Assembly (NCBI GenBank): GCA_015709315.1
Contig: JACCQI010000001.1
Location: 52,242 to 98,434 of the forward strand
DNA: 46,193 nucleotides
Origin: Desulfovibrionaceae bacterium
GTDB taxonomy: Bacteria > Desulfobacterota > Desulfovibrionia > Desulfovibrionales > Desulfovibrionaceae
Direction: 5' to 3'
Shown here: piece after piece, positions 24,798 through 35,019 of the stretch
How the letters are laid out: each line of letters begins with the position of its first letter
How positions within the stretch are numbered: position 1 is the stretch's first letter
Notes under the pieces: generated by a model
What the model was told of the DNA's origin: nothing
Seen by the model: only the letters and a program-made list of their open reading frames with translations
The model's database searches: none
Position numbers and translations under genes: made by a program

Positions 24798-24813
24798 AGC
24801 AATCGGCGTGCCA
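24798..24813 (-). promoter_or_regulatory. Sigma-54 (-24/-12) promoter of the Cache kinase gene
   Basis: The minus strand reads TGGCACGCCGATTGCT, an exact match to TGGCACG-N4-TTGCW. The predicted start is near 24787, giving a leader of about 100 bases to ATG 24685. Confidence 0.9.
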
Positions 24814-24821
24814 TAATTCGT

Positions 24822-24850
24822 TTGACAAATGGACTTGGCACGCATAACGG
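24822..24850 (+). promoter_or_regulatory. Possible promoter of the activator gene
   Basis: TTGACA at 24822-24827 is a perfect -35, but the -10 at 17 bases (TAACGG) is poor. An overlapping TGGCACG (24836-24842) resembles a sigma-54 -24 element but lacks GC at -12. Which form is used is unclear. Confidence 0.35.
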
Positions 24851-24914
24851 CAAAGTATGAGAAGGAAGGGCGCACCGTTAGCGCCGTCACGTCCCGAAGC
24901 AGCAGGAGGATGTC

Positions 24915-27431
<2,517 letters not shown>

Positions 27432-27463
27432 GGCGTCCGGCCGAACCGTTCAGGCCCGCCCGC

Positions 27464-29284
27464 TCACGCGCCGATCCGGGCGCGGAATTCCCCGGCGATG
27501 CGGGGCGCGTCCCGGCCGATGACGATCAGGAAGCATTCCTCCGCGTCCCCGGCGGGCGTCAGGGCGTAGTGGCCAGGCACGTATTGGAATATCTCGGGCT
27601 CGTCCGCGTCTTGGAAGCGGACCACGCCCTTGGCCCGCAGGACCTGCCCGGGCAGGTCGGCCACGGCTGCCGTGAAGGACCGGCGGTCGAGCGGCGCGTC
27701 GATCTCGACCAGCGAGCTTTGAATGGCGTCGTCCTCGTGGGTGGCGTGGCGCCCCAGCGTGGGCAGGACCGGGGCGGGCCGGTTGAGCCGCTTGCGGAAG
27801 TTGACCCCGTAGAGCGCCGTGGACGGGACGCTGCCGTGGTTTGTCCGGTGGATGTCCGCCGTGGGATTGAGAGTGCGCAGCCGCGTTTCGATCTCGTCCA
27901 GGTCGCTGTCGGCCGCCAGATCGGTCTTGTTCAGGAGCAGGATGTCCGCCAGACGGGCCTGGCTGCGGGCCACCTCGTGGGCGTCGAGCGCCGCAGGGCC
28001 GCAGGCCGCGTCCACCACGGTGGTTACCGAGGCGAATTCGAGCATGTCGTCCAGGTCCGCGATCTCGGACAGGAGATTGGCGGGGTTGGCCAGGCCCGTG
28101 GTCTCCAGGACCACGAAATCGGGCTGGAATTCCGAAAGAATGCCGGACAGGGCCAGGCGCAGGCTGCCGGACAGGGTGCAGCAGACGCACCCCTCGTCCA
28201 CCTCGGTCACGGCGTATTGCTGGCCGAGGAGCTTCCCGTCCAATCCCTTTTCCCCGATCTCGTTCTGGACCACGGCCACAAAGCCGTTGCGCGCGGCCTG
28301 GTCCTCGATGAACCGGGCCAGGAAAGAGGTCTTGCCGGACCCGAGGAACCCGGTCAGCAGGATGAGCCGGGGCTTGTCCTCGATGCCCATGGTCCGCTTG
28401 TCCAGGCTGTTGGCGGCCCCCGGCAGGTCGGCGGTCAGCCAGGGCGCGTCCGCGAACTCCTCGGGCACCGGGTCCGGGGCGTTCCAGCAGAGGTCGCGTT
28501 CGGGCACGTCCGGGTTTTCCGGCACGTCCATGCCCCAGCCTAAGGCCAGGCGGATGTCGCGGATATCCGGGGAAGGCTCGGACCTGAGTCCGGTTTCGCC
28601 GCCATAGACCCGAAGCATGCCGGGCCGGGTGTGGCGGGTCAGCGACTGCGGGCCTTCTCCTATGCAGTAGGAGGCCGAGGCGGCCATGGCATGGAAAAAG
28701 GGCAGGGCCGTGTCGAAGGCGGGCAGGTCCTGGTCCGCGCCCCCGGCGGGCACGGCTTGGACCGGGCCGTTTTCCGTGTCCACGACGACGCCGTCCAGGG
28801 CAATGACCCGGTCGTGCTCCGGTCCGGTCAGGGCCAGGCTCGCTCCCGGACCTTCCGGCCGGAACCGGGCTTCCAGGACCGCCACCGTGAACAGGGCGCA
28901 CAGGTCGGCATGCAGGGTGAACTCCCGCACCCGGTCCAGATAGTCCGGGGCCTGGGCGATGATGCCCGCCTGGACGCTGAACAATTCCACAAGCTCCTCG
29001 TCCGGGTCGGGGAAATAGGTGATGCCGAAGGCGGCCAGCCCTTCGCCGTCCAGGTTCACGGCGTTGAGCGGACGGAGTCCGTACACGCCCGGCCTGCCCG
29101 TGATCTTGGCGGTCAGCCCGCCTTGGCCCTTGGCGCAGTCGCGCACGCCCCGCCAGCCGAGCCTGTGGCGCACGCCGGGAATGAAGTTGGCCCTGGTGAT
29201 CAGGGCGCGGGGCAGTTCCGTGGCGGCCTGGACCGGGTCGTCCAGCAGGGCCGGGGGGAGCAGGGTGTTCAGTCGTCCGGGCAT
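27464..29284 (-). CDS. COG0523 (CobW-like) GTPase with unknown N-terminal domain
   Basis: 606 residues. The C-terminal half is a COG0523 metallochaperone-type GTPase: Walker A GFLGSGKTSFL (about 310-320), the metal-binding CxCC in EGCVCCTLSGS (about 363), ETTGLANPANL, NKTD (about 450) and a CobW C-terminal region ending at 606. COG0523 proteins deliver metals (Zn, Co, Ni, Fe) to client enzymes. The first 290 residues are an extra domain I do not recognise, with GVRHRLGWRGVRDCAKGQGG and a WGMDVPENPDVPERDLCW linker. ATG 29284 has CGGAG upstream. A terminator separates it from the upstream operon. Neighbouring metal-dependent candidates include the metallo-beta-lactamase-fold protein and ExbBD-TonB. 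Confidence 0.88.
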   Translation of the reverse strand: MPGRLNTLLPPALLDDPVQAATELPRALITRANFIPGVRHRLGWRGVRDCAKGQGGLTAKITGRPGVYGLRPLNAVNLDGEGLAAFGITYFPDPDEELVELFSVQAGIIAQAPDYLDRVREFTLHADLCALFTVAVLEARFRPEGPGASLALTGPEHDRVIALDGVVVDTENGPVQAVPAGGADQDLPAFDTALPFFHAMAASASYCIGEGPQSLTRHTRPGMLRVYGGETGLRSEPSPDIRDIRLALGWGMDVPENPDVPERDLCWNAPDPVPEEFADAPWLTADLPGAANSLDKRTMGIEDKPRLILLTGFLGSGKTSFLARFIEDQAARNGFVAVVQNEIGEKGLDGKLLGQQYAVTEVDEGCVCCTLSGSLRLALSGILSEFQPDFVVLETTGLANPANLLSEIADLDDMLEFASVTTVVDAACGPAALDAHEVARSQARLADILLLNKTDLAADSDLDEIETRLRTLNPTADIHRTNHGSVPSTALYGVNFRKRLNRPAPVLPTLGRHATHEDDAIQSSLVEIDAPLDRRSFTAAVADLPGQVLRAKGVVRFQDADEPEIFQYVPGHYALTPAGDAEECFLIVIGRDAPRIAGEFRARIGA

Positions 29285-29293
29285 GGCGGCTCC

Positions 29294-29331
29294 GAAAAGA
29301 GGCGGCCGCCCCTCAGCGCGGAGGGGCGGCC
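29294..29331 (-). terminator. Intrinsic terminator of the FadR-type operon
   Basis: An 11-bp stem GGCCGCCCCTC (29304-29314) / GAGGGGCGGCC (29321-29331) with a 6-base loop. On the minus strand it is followed by GCCTCTTTTCGG. It lies 18 bases past the metallo-hydrolase stop. Confidence 0.75.
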
Positions 29332-29348
29332 TGGGTTGAGGGGGCTGG

Positions 29349-30506
29349 TCAGCCGAAGGTGATGGTGTCCCCGTTGCCGAGGTATGCCGTGTCCTTGGAA
29401 CGGAACCGCGCGGTTCCCTTCACCACCGGATACCCGGCGGAGATGAACTTCTTGGCGCACAGCACGCCGGTGCAGTGGTTGCAGCCGATGTGCTCGAAAC
29501 CGTAATCGCCGAGCGAGATGACCAGGTCGTCGTACTTGGGGTCCCAGTCCTCGAACGGCGAGATGTGCAGCCCTCCGTAGATGCCGTAGCATTTGTCGTT
29601 TTCGTACTTGATCTCGGAGTACGCGGTCTCGGCGAACCGGATGATGCCCTGGTGGCAGCAGCCGGTGACGGAGACCAGTCCCTTTTCGGCCACGTTGAAG
29701 TACAGCGACTGCTCGCCGTACACGCGGCAGATGATGGGGATGGAGAACACGTAGCTGGCCATGCCGGGAATGACCTGGTTCAGGCCGGGCTTGACCGTGA
29801 TCAGCTTGCCCTTGTGGCCGCAGTCCTTGATATACTGCAAGCCCTCCGGGTAGAAGCCTTCCGGGATGTAGATGGTGATCTCCGGGTCGTACTTGAGCGC
29901 CACGGGCAGTCCCCAGAAGTGGTCGAAGTGCTCGTGGGAGAAGAACAGGGCCTCGATCTCCTTGTTCTCGAGCATCTTGTCGACGCCCTCCCGCTTGAAG
30001 CATTCTTCGCACCACTTGTAGGACCAGCCCACGTCCAGGAGGAACTTGCGCTTGTTGCCGCTCATTTCCTCCACTTCCACCAGGGCCGCGTAGCCGCCGG
30101 CGTTGTCCGGGTTGACCGAGTTGCCCTTGATGATGTCCCACGCCTCATCCAGCCGTCCGGGCAGCAGGTGCTTGATCTGGGCGATGCCTTCCTCGTAGGA
30201 GCCTTTGCCCAGCCCCTTGCCGTTGCCGAACGGGGGCCAGTTGAAGAGGTACTGGTTGACCAGCAGGCCGCCCGCGCCCTTGATGTCGCCCATCAGGGTG
30301 CCGTTGTCGAACCAGCTGGTTTCCGAGACGTTGGTTACCTTGACCGAGCGGCACATGCCGATGTCGGTCCCCTTGCGCTCCGCCTGCTCGAAGTGGCTTT
30401 TGCGCAGGGGGGAGTACGAATACAGCCCCATGGCGCCAAGCAGGCCGACGCCCACGCCTGTTGCGGCTCCCTTCAGGAAGTCGCGTCGATTCATATTGTC
30501 AGACAT
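29349..30506 (-). CDS. Tat-exported metallo-beta-lactamase-fold hydrolase
   Basis: 385 residues. The N-terminus has a twin-arginine signal (NRRDFLKGAATG, then a glycine-rich hydrophobic stretch to about 32), so a folded metalloprotein is sent to the periplasm. The metal motif is SHEHFDHFWG at about 189-198 (HxHxDH), with further ligands likely in TGCCHQGI (about 280) and GGLHISPF. The arrangement recalls the MJ0301/RFAP-synthase-like branch of the superfamily; the substrate is unknown. Cys are frequent (CEECF, CNHCTGVLC). CAGGAGAATCGC precedes the ATG. It is the last gene of a FadR-type regulated operon, 19 bases after the membrane protein gene. Confidence 0.87.
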   Translation of the reverse strand: MSDNMNRRDFLKGAATGVGVGLLGAMGLYSYSPLRKSHFEQAERKGTDIGMCRSVKVTNVSETSWFDNGTLMGDIKGAGGLLVNQYLFNWPPFGNGKGLGKGSYEEGIAQIKHLLPGRLDEAWDIIKGNSVNPDNAGGYAALVEVEEMSGNKRKFLLDVGWSYKWCEECFKREGVDKMLENKEIEALFFSHEHFDHFWGLPVALKYDPEITIYIPEGFYPEGLQYIKDCGHKGKLITVKPGLNQVIPGMASYVFSIPIICRVYGEQSLYFNVAEKGLVSVTGCCHQGIIRFAETAYSEIKYENDKCYGIYGGLHISPFEDWDPKYDDLVISLGDYGFEHIGCNHCTGVLCAKKFISAGYPVVKGTARFRSKDTAYLGNGDTITFG

Positions 30507-30525
30507 GCGATTCTCCTGTTTTGGG

Positions 30526-31944
30526 CTATTTGCCGGGTATGATGTCGATGGCCGCGTAGATTCCGGGCAGCGCCCAGACGGTCACGAAGTAGAAGGCCAC
30601 TCCCATGACCGCGCCTGCGGTCAGGCCCGCGCCGAACTTGGGCGTCCAGCGGACGTCCTCGATGGCGGCCTTGTGCGCCGCGTGGTCCGCCTCGATCTCC
30701 TCGGCGGTCTTGGGAACCATCTTCCAGCCGGGCCAGTTGTCCATGAACCAGTTGTGGACCAGCCAGATGTTGACCAGCCAGATCATGGGAATCATGGGGA
30801 ACTGCTGCGGATGCGAGAAGCCCTTCTGGGTGCCCAGGAAGTTGTGCGAGGTCTTGTAGTAGACGATGTACACGACGGCGGCGCCGAGCACGGCCAGGAC
30901 GGTGCGGATCAGCACGTTGACCGGCATGGAGTACTTCCGGGGCCAGTTGTCGCAGTAGAAGGTGATGAACAGGGCCGGGACCAGGAAGAAGATGGCCATT
31001 TCACCCACGTGCAGCCAGCGCCAGTCGGGCGCGAACGCGCGGCGGGTTCCACGGATGGCTTCGCCCCAGGTCAGTTCCTGCGCGAAGTAGAGGAAGAAGT
31101 GCATGGCCAGGGCGATGGCGATGATGCCGAAGAAGGCGGTGAAGCGCCGCGCCCAATCGTTTTTTATCAGGTTGAAGGGATAGCGTTCCCAGATGGTTTC
31201 CACCAGCCAGACCACCACGGTGCAGCACATGATCCACGAGATGTGGAAGTTGCCGGACACGGTGTCCGCGAACTGCTCCCAGTAGGGCGGCGCGATGGAG
31301 GTGAAGTACTGCCAGGGGTGGTACAGGATGCCCATGTGCGGATGCATGGTCACGAAGTAGATCACCATGGACAGGAAGAAGGTCATGATCAATATGGAGA
31401 AGCCCTTGGCGGGCTGCGTCAGCTTCTGCCACGGGGCCTCCTCCATGGCGACCACCCAGGCGGGCGACAGCCAACTGGCGATGGCCGCGAACATCAGGAT
31501 GGCCAGGGAGGCGTACTCGATGGCGAAGAAGCTGGTCACGCCGGGCAGTTTTTCCAACTGCTCGGGGTTGAAGTAGGCCAGTCCGAAGTTGCCGAGGAGG
31601 CCCTCGAAGAAGCCCTTGATAAGGACCACGAGGATGACCGCCGAGATGATCGTCAGGACGGTCCCCTTTATCAACGGATGCGTGTTTTCCAGCCATTTCC
31701 GCTTGAACGGCCAGTAGTTGAAGATGTAAACCATCCAGATCATCATGATCAGCCACCAGCGGCAGTACATGTATCCCACATAGGGCGTGTACATGCGCAT
31801 GACGCCGCGCGGGTCCTGGAAGACCCACCATGTCAGGTAGAAGACCGCGAGCGTGAGCGCCAGGCAGACCAGGGCGGGAATAGGCCCCCCCCAGCGCTTG
31901 ACGAGCTTGCGTTCTTCCAAGTAGCCTTCACCAAACCGTTCCAT
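30526..31944 (-). CDS. Polytopic membrane protein, family unknown
   Basis: 472 residues with about 11 membrane helices and an unusually aromatic, Trp-rich sequence (CRWWLIMMIWMVYIFNYWPF, MIWLVNIWLVHNWFMDNWPG, TFYCDNWPRKY). Intramembrane His and Glu residues (MHPHMGILYHPW, WLHVGEMAIFF) could bind metal or cofactor. The first 20 residues (MERFGEGYLEERKLVKRWGG) are cytosolic. I do not recognise a transporter or enzyme family. SD GGAGGT lies seven bases upstream. It is flanked by the 91-residue protein gene and the Tat metallo-hydrolase gene, suggesting a membrane partner for the periplasmic hydrolase. Confidence 0.85.
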   Translation of the reverse strand: MERFGEGYLEERKLVKRWGGPIPALVCLALTLAVFYLTWWVFQDPRGVMRMYTPYVGYMYCRWWLIMMIWMVYIFNYWPFKRKWLENTHPLIKGTVLTIISAVILVVLIKGFFEGLLGNFGLAYFNPEQLEKLPGVTSFFAIEYASLAILMFAAIASWLSPAWVVAMEEAPWQKLTQPAKGFSILIMTFFLSMVIYFVTMHPHMGILYHPWQYFTSIAPPYWEQFADTVSGNFHISWIMCCTVVVWLVETIWERYPFNLIKNDWARRFTAFFGIIAIALAMHFFLYFAQELTWGEAIRGTRRAFAPDWRWLHVGEMAIFFLVPALFITFYCDNWPRKYSMPVNVLIRTVLAVLGAAVVYIVYYKTSHNFLGTQKGFSHPQQFPMIPMIWLVNIWLVHNWFMDNWPGWKMVPKTAEEIEADHAAHKAAIEDVRWTPKFGAGLTAGAVMGVAFYFVTVWALPGIYAAIDIIPGK

Positions 31945-32011
31945 GAGTAACCTCCGTATTGTAGGGGTTGCCGGAGAGCGGGCCCCACCCCGCTTCCCGG
32001 TTGTTCGGTTG

Positions 32012-32287
32012 TCATCGCCCGGGGCTTCGCGGACCGTTGCCTGCCATGGCGTCGTAGATGGCTGCCAGCAGGTTTTCGCGGTCCGTGGAGTCCGGGTCCA
32101 TCCCTAGCCGTTGTGCTTCCAGAGAAAGCATTTCCGGGGGGAAGTCTCCGGCGATGGCCCCCAGCTCGGCCGGATGGCGCGGCGCGCCCGCCGGTTCGTG
32201 CTGAACATCGCCTGCGGCTCGGTCGGCGTCCTGCCGCCCGGCCGTGAGATTCCCCCTGAAAAGTTGTCTGCGCGTCAGGTTTGCCAT
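32012..32287 (-). CDS. 91-residue protein with RR motif
   Basis: Starts MANLTRRQLFRGNLTAG, an RRxLFRG string like the short twin-arginine-type leaders seen on some redox accessory proteins, but no long hydrophobic stretch follows, so export is doubtful. The C-terminal 45 residues (FPPEMLSLEAQRLGMDPDS, ENLLAAIYDAMAG) are helical and acidic. ATG 32287 has GGGGAGGC upstream and overlaps the end of the regulator gene by 13 bases, so the two are co-translated. No family recognised; it could be a chaperone-like accessory for the operon's exported enzyme. Confidence 0.75.
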   Translation of the reverse strand: MANLTRRQLFRGNLTAGRQDADRAAGDVQHEPAGAPRHPAELGAIAGDFPPEMLSLEAQRLGMDPDSTDRENLLAAIYDAMAGNGPRSPGR

Positions 32288-33039
32288 GGGTTGCCTCCCC
32301 CGTCCTGTTCCGCCTTCTCTTTGAGCGAGCGGAAGATCAGGTCGTTCATGGGCACCTGCTCCCGCTCCTCCAGGATGCGGCACAGGCGCAGAAAATAATT
32401 TGCCGTGATGGACATGGCCCATTCCGCGTCACGGGCGCGCAGGGCGTGCAACAGCTTGATGTGGTCCGCGAATATGGCCTCGCGTTCGTCGCGGCGCATG
32501 GTGAAGAAGAAGTCGTAGGCAGGCATGTCCACCGAGCAGACCTGCTCCACGGAGCGCACCAGGAAGTCGTTGCCCGTGCCCACGGCGATGAGCCGGAAAA
32601 ACGTCAGGCTCTCGCTCCAGACTCGCTCGGTGGACTCCTGGAAGATGGAGCGGGAGATGTTGACGCTGCACCGCTTCAATTCGTCCAGGTGCCGCTCGCC
32701 GATGCGTTCGGCCGCATGGGATGCCACCATGGGCAGGACCATGTAGGCCGCCTCCAGTTGATCCGCGATGGCCTTTTCCGGGCTCAGGTTCAGGTCCAGC
32801 GGGTTGTCGTGGGCCGACGATATCCCCACCCGCAGATAGCAGCCGCTGCCGCGCCGGATGGCGACCAGTCCCCGCGCCTCCAGGGAGTGGAGAATGGACC
32901 GCAACGTGTTGCGGCTGACATCCAGAAGTCCCACCAGCCTCCGTTCCGGCGGGAGCCTGTCGCCTGCCTTGAGTTCCAGGTCCTGAATGACCTGGCCGAG
33001 CTTTTCGAGCGCCTTTTCCTTCTTGCCCATGGGAGCCAC
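32275..33039 (-). CDS. GntR-family (FadR subfamily) transcriptional regulator
   Basis: 254 residues. The N-terminal winged helix (about 8-72: IQDLELKAGDRLPPERRLVGLLDVSRNTLRSILHSLEARGLV then RRGSGCYLR) is typical GntR. An FCD-type all-helical ligand domain follows (about 95-235), with possible metal/ligand residues in SESLTFFRLI and the ADHIKLLHAL region. It starts at GTG 33039 with AAGGA close upstream; ATG 33030 is an alternative. It heads the operon with the 91-residue, membrane and metallo-hydrolase genes. FadR-type palindromes upstream suggest autoregulation; the effector is probably a small carboxylate, as for most FCD proteins. Confidence 0.92.
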   Translation of the reverse strand: MAPMGKKEKALEKLGQVIQDLELKAGDRLPPERRLVGLLDVSRNTLRSILHSLEARGLVAIRRGSGCYLRVGISSAHDNPLDLNLSPEKAIADQLEAAYMVLPMVASHAAERIGERHLDELKRCSVNISRSIFQESTERVWSESLTFFRLIAVGTGNDFLVRSVEQVCSVDMPAYDFFFTMRRDEREAIFADHIKLLHALRARDAEWAMSITANYFLRLCRILEEREQVPMNDLIFRSLKEKAEQDGGGNPWQT

Positions 33040-33063
33040 GCCATCCTTGCGCTTTCATGCACC

Positions 33064-33182
33064 ATTGGAATTACCAATTACCGAGCTTGTGCATTTAGGT
33101 ACAAATTAATTTTGCATAATGGTACAAATTGGACCAAATGTTACCATGAATTGAACCAAAAGGACAACTGGTTCTACCAATG
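33064..33182. promoter_or_regulatory. Operator cluster for the FadR-type regulator
   Basis: AT-rich control region with several TTGG/CCAA dyads: ATTGG-AATTA-CCAAT (33064-33078), TTGGACCAA (33129-33137) and TGGT-TCT-ACCA within AACTGGTTCTACCAATG (33166-33182). FadR, PdhR and LldR recognise TGGTNNNACCA, so the last site is an exact core match. Additional half-sites (ATGGTAC, TTACCAT) lie between. The minus-strand promoter must sit here, but I could not fix its -10. Confidence 0.7.
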
Positions 33183-33285
33183 AGGTTCGGACCTGCGAAA
33201 TTGTGGGAGAACCAGTTGGAGGGCGCAGGCAGTGAGCGGCGCCGTCCCGGAAGCGGGGCGGGCCAAAAGGTGAGCGGTCCTGCGG

Positions 33286-33810
33286 CTATAGGCTGTATTG
33301 GTACTTGACGGTCACGGACATGGTGAACCGCAGGTCCCGGAGAATGGCGGGCCGCTTGACCTTGCCGCCGGCGGCCCGGATGGCGTCCAAGGCCGCCCGG
33401 TCCAGGACCGGGTCGCCCGAGGATCGCTTGAGGCGGATGTCGGAGAAGGTGTCGTCGGGCCGGATGCGAAAGGTGTACAGGACGTTGCCGATCAGCCCGG
33501 CCAGGTCGCTGCCCGGCCGGAACTTGCGGTCCTCGATGGCCTCCCTGACCCGCTGGAAGTAGCGACGGCGGGCCTCCCGGCGCAGCCGCCTGGCCGCGCT
33601 TTCCGCCTTGCGCTCGTCGCCGGTGTCCACGGCCTGCTCAAGGGCCAGCCCGTTGGCGGGCGGGACGTCCGCGGCGATGGCGAAGTCCGCGGGGATGACG
33701 ATTTCCTCGCCGCCCGCCCGTTTGCCCATGCTCCAGTCGCGGTCAAGCCCCCACATGTGCAGAATGAACGAAATCGCTATGCACAGCCAGAGTATCTGGT
33801 TCCGGGTCAT
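33286..33810 (-). CDS. TonB-family energy transducer (short)
   Basis: 174 residues. A single N-terminal helix (about 5-20) carries the S-x3-H pair (ISFILHMWG) that TonB uses to couple to ExbB/ExbD. A short basic helical spacer (ERKAESAARRLRREARRRYF) leads to a TonB C-terminal domain (about 85-174: VLYTFRIRPDDTFSDIRLKRSSGDPVLDRAALDAIRAAG). The Pro-rich periplasm-spanning linker of classical TonB is missing, so reach across the periplasm is limited. The start overlaps the ExbD stop by 4 bases. No TonB-dependent receptor is in the window. Confidence 0.88.
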   Translation of the reverse strand: MTRNQILWLCIAISFILHMWGLDRDWSMGKRAGGEEIVIPADFAIAADVPPANGLALEQAVDTGDERKAESAARRLRREARRRYFQRVREAIEDRKFRPGSDLAGLIGNVLYTFRIRPDDTFSDIRLKRSSGDPVLDRAALDAIRAAGGKVKRPAILRDLRFTMSVTVKYQYSL

Positions 33811-34244
33811 GGCGCGTCCCCCGTGCCCGCGCGGGGCGCGGCGGTCCGGGTCACGATGACCAGATTGCCGAACCCGTGTTTTCGGACCATGTCCACGATG
33901 CGCACGAAGTTCGCCACCTCGGCGTCGGGCGCGGCCTTGAACAGGATGTTCTGCGGTTGTTTTCCGAAGGGCAGGCCGCTGATGACCCGCAGGCGGTTGT
34001 CCAGGGCCGCTGGGGTGATGGGTTCGGCGTCGCAGGCAAGCCCGCCGTCCGCGTGCAGTTCGATTTCCAGGGAGGTGCCGTAGACCGGCGCGGAGGACTC
34101 GGCCGAGGGCAGCTCCATGTCCATGCCCCTGGCCGCGAACACGGTGGAGACCACGAAGAAGATGAGCAGGATGAACACGACGTCCAGCAGGGGGGTGATG
34201 TCCGGGGCCGCCCGGCGCGGCCCGGCCTTGGTGAAGGCGATCAT
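33807..34244 (-). CDS. ExbD/TolR-family proton-channel subunit
   Basis: 145 residues. A cytosolic N-terminus (AAPDITPLLDVVFILLIFFVV) contains the essential transmembrane Asp of the ExbD/TolR family (in PLLDVVF, about 21). The periplasmic domain ends with DAEVANFVRIVDMVRKHGFGNLVIVT. It overlaps the ExbB gene stop and the TonB gene start (ATGA each), giving a compact three-gene energy-transduction operon. Confidence 0.92.
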   Translation of the reverse strand: MIAFTKAGPRRAAPDITPLLDVVFILLIFFVVSTVFAARGMDMELPSAESSAPVYGTSLEIELHADGGLACDAEPITPAALDNRLRVISGLPFGKQPQNILFKAAPDAEVANFVRIVDMVRKHGFGNLVIVTRTAAPRAGTGDAP

Positions 34245-34840
34245 GCCGATGCCCCTTCCGGCGGGTCCATGAAGCCGTTGGCCGCGTGCTGCATGGCGTG
34301 GGCCGCCTTGTCGTACTGGTTGCAGAACCAGCGGTGCGCCAGCAGGGCCGGGATGGCCACGGCCAGCCCGGCGGCGGTGGTCAGGAGCGCCTGCCAGATG
34401 CCGCCCGCGAGCAGGGTGATGTCCACGTTGCCCGAGGAGGACAGGGTGGAAAAGGTGGAGATCATGCCCACCACGGTCCCGAGCAGGCCCATGAGCGGGG
34501 CGGCCGAGGCAGTGGTGGCCAGGAGTTCGAGCCGCCTGTTCAGGGCAAAGAGCAGGGCCTCCCCGGCGAGCCGGACGTCCTTTTCCTTCAGGGCCGGGGG
34601 GCGGGAGGAAAAGAGCGCGGCAAAGAGCGGAACATAGAACGGAGCCACGTCCTCAATGAGCCTGATGGCCGATCGGGGGTCGTTGTTCCTGTAGGCCGCA
34701 AAGGCCGGGGCGAGTTTGTCGGGTGAGGGGAAGCGCCGGGTGGTGTAGGCGATGAACCGTTCGCCGATGACTCCGAGCGAGAGGATGGAGAAGGCAAGGA
34801 TGGGCCACATCATGAAGCCGCCTTGTTCCAGGATATGCAT
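34241..34840 (-). CDS. ExbB/TolQ/MotA-family proton-channel subunit
   Basis: 199 residues. Three helices (about 8-25, 110-135, 150-175) with the family core APLMGLLGTVVGMISTFS and a following GGIWQALLTTAAGLAVAIPALLAH. ExbB pentamers form the proton path energising TonB. GGAG six bases before ATG 34840. First gene of the operon; the 34841-35019 spacer should hold its promoter, but no clear hexamer pair was found. Confidence 0.93.
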   Translation of the reverse strand: MHILEQGGFMMWPILAFSILSLGVIGERFIAYTTRRFPSPDKLAPAFAAYRNNDPRSAIRLIEDVAPFYVPLFAALFSSRPPALKEKDVRLAGEALLFALNRRLELLATTASAAPLMGLLGTVVGMISTFSTLSSSGNVDITLLAGGIWQALLTTAAGLAVAIPALLAHRWFCNQYDKAAHAMQHAANGFMDPPEGASA

Positions 34841-35019
34841 GGTTGACTCCGTCAGCGAGTTTGATCGTCAATACTTAAACTCTCTGTCGATGTCGGCTGG
34901 TGTGGGGGGGCCGCCGGGTCGGCAGGTGGGACAGGGCAACCGTCCGGGGCGTGGACGGGCCTGGAACGACACTATACGCTCCCCGGTCGTAATTCAAGGG
35001 GGATCGGAATCCGGGGGCG

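Noticed and set aside
24836-24852. Plus-strand sigma-54 promoter for the activator gene
   Set aside because: The -24 half is good but GC at -12 is absent at correct spacing; kept only as a weak promoter candidate.
27432-29348. Cobalamin or other metal riboswitch near the CobW-like gene
   Set aside because: The upstream spacer is only about 65 bases and is filled by a terminator; no riboswitch-sized structure fits.
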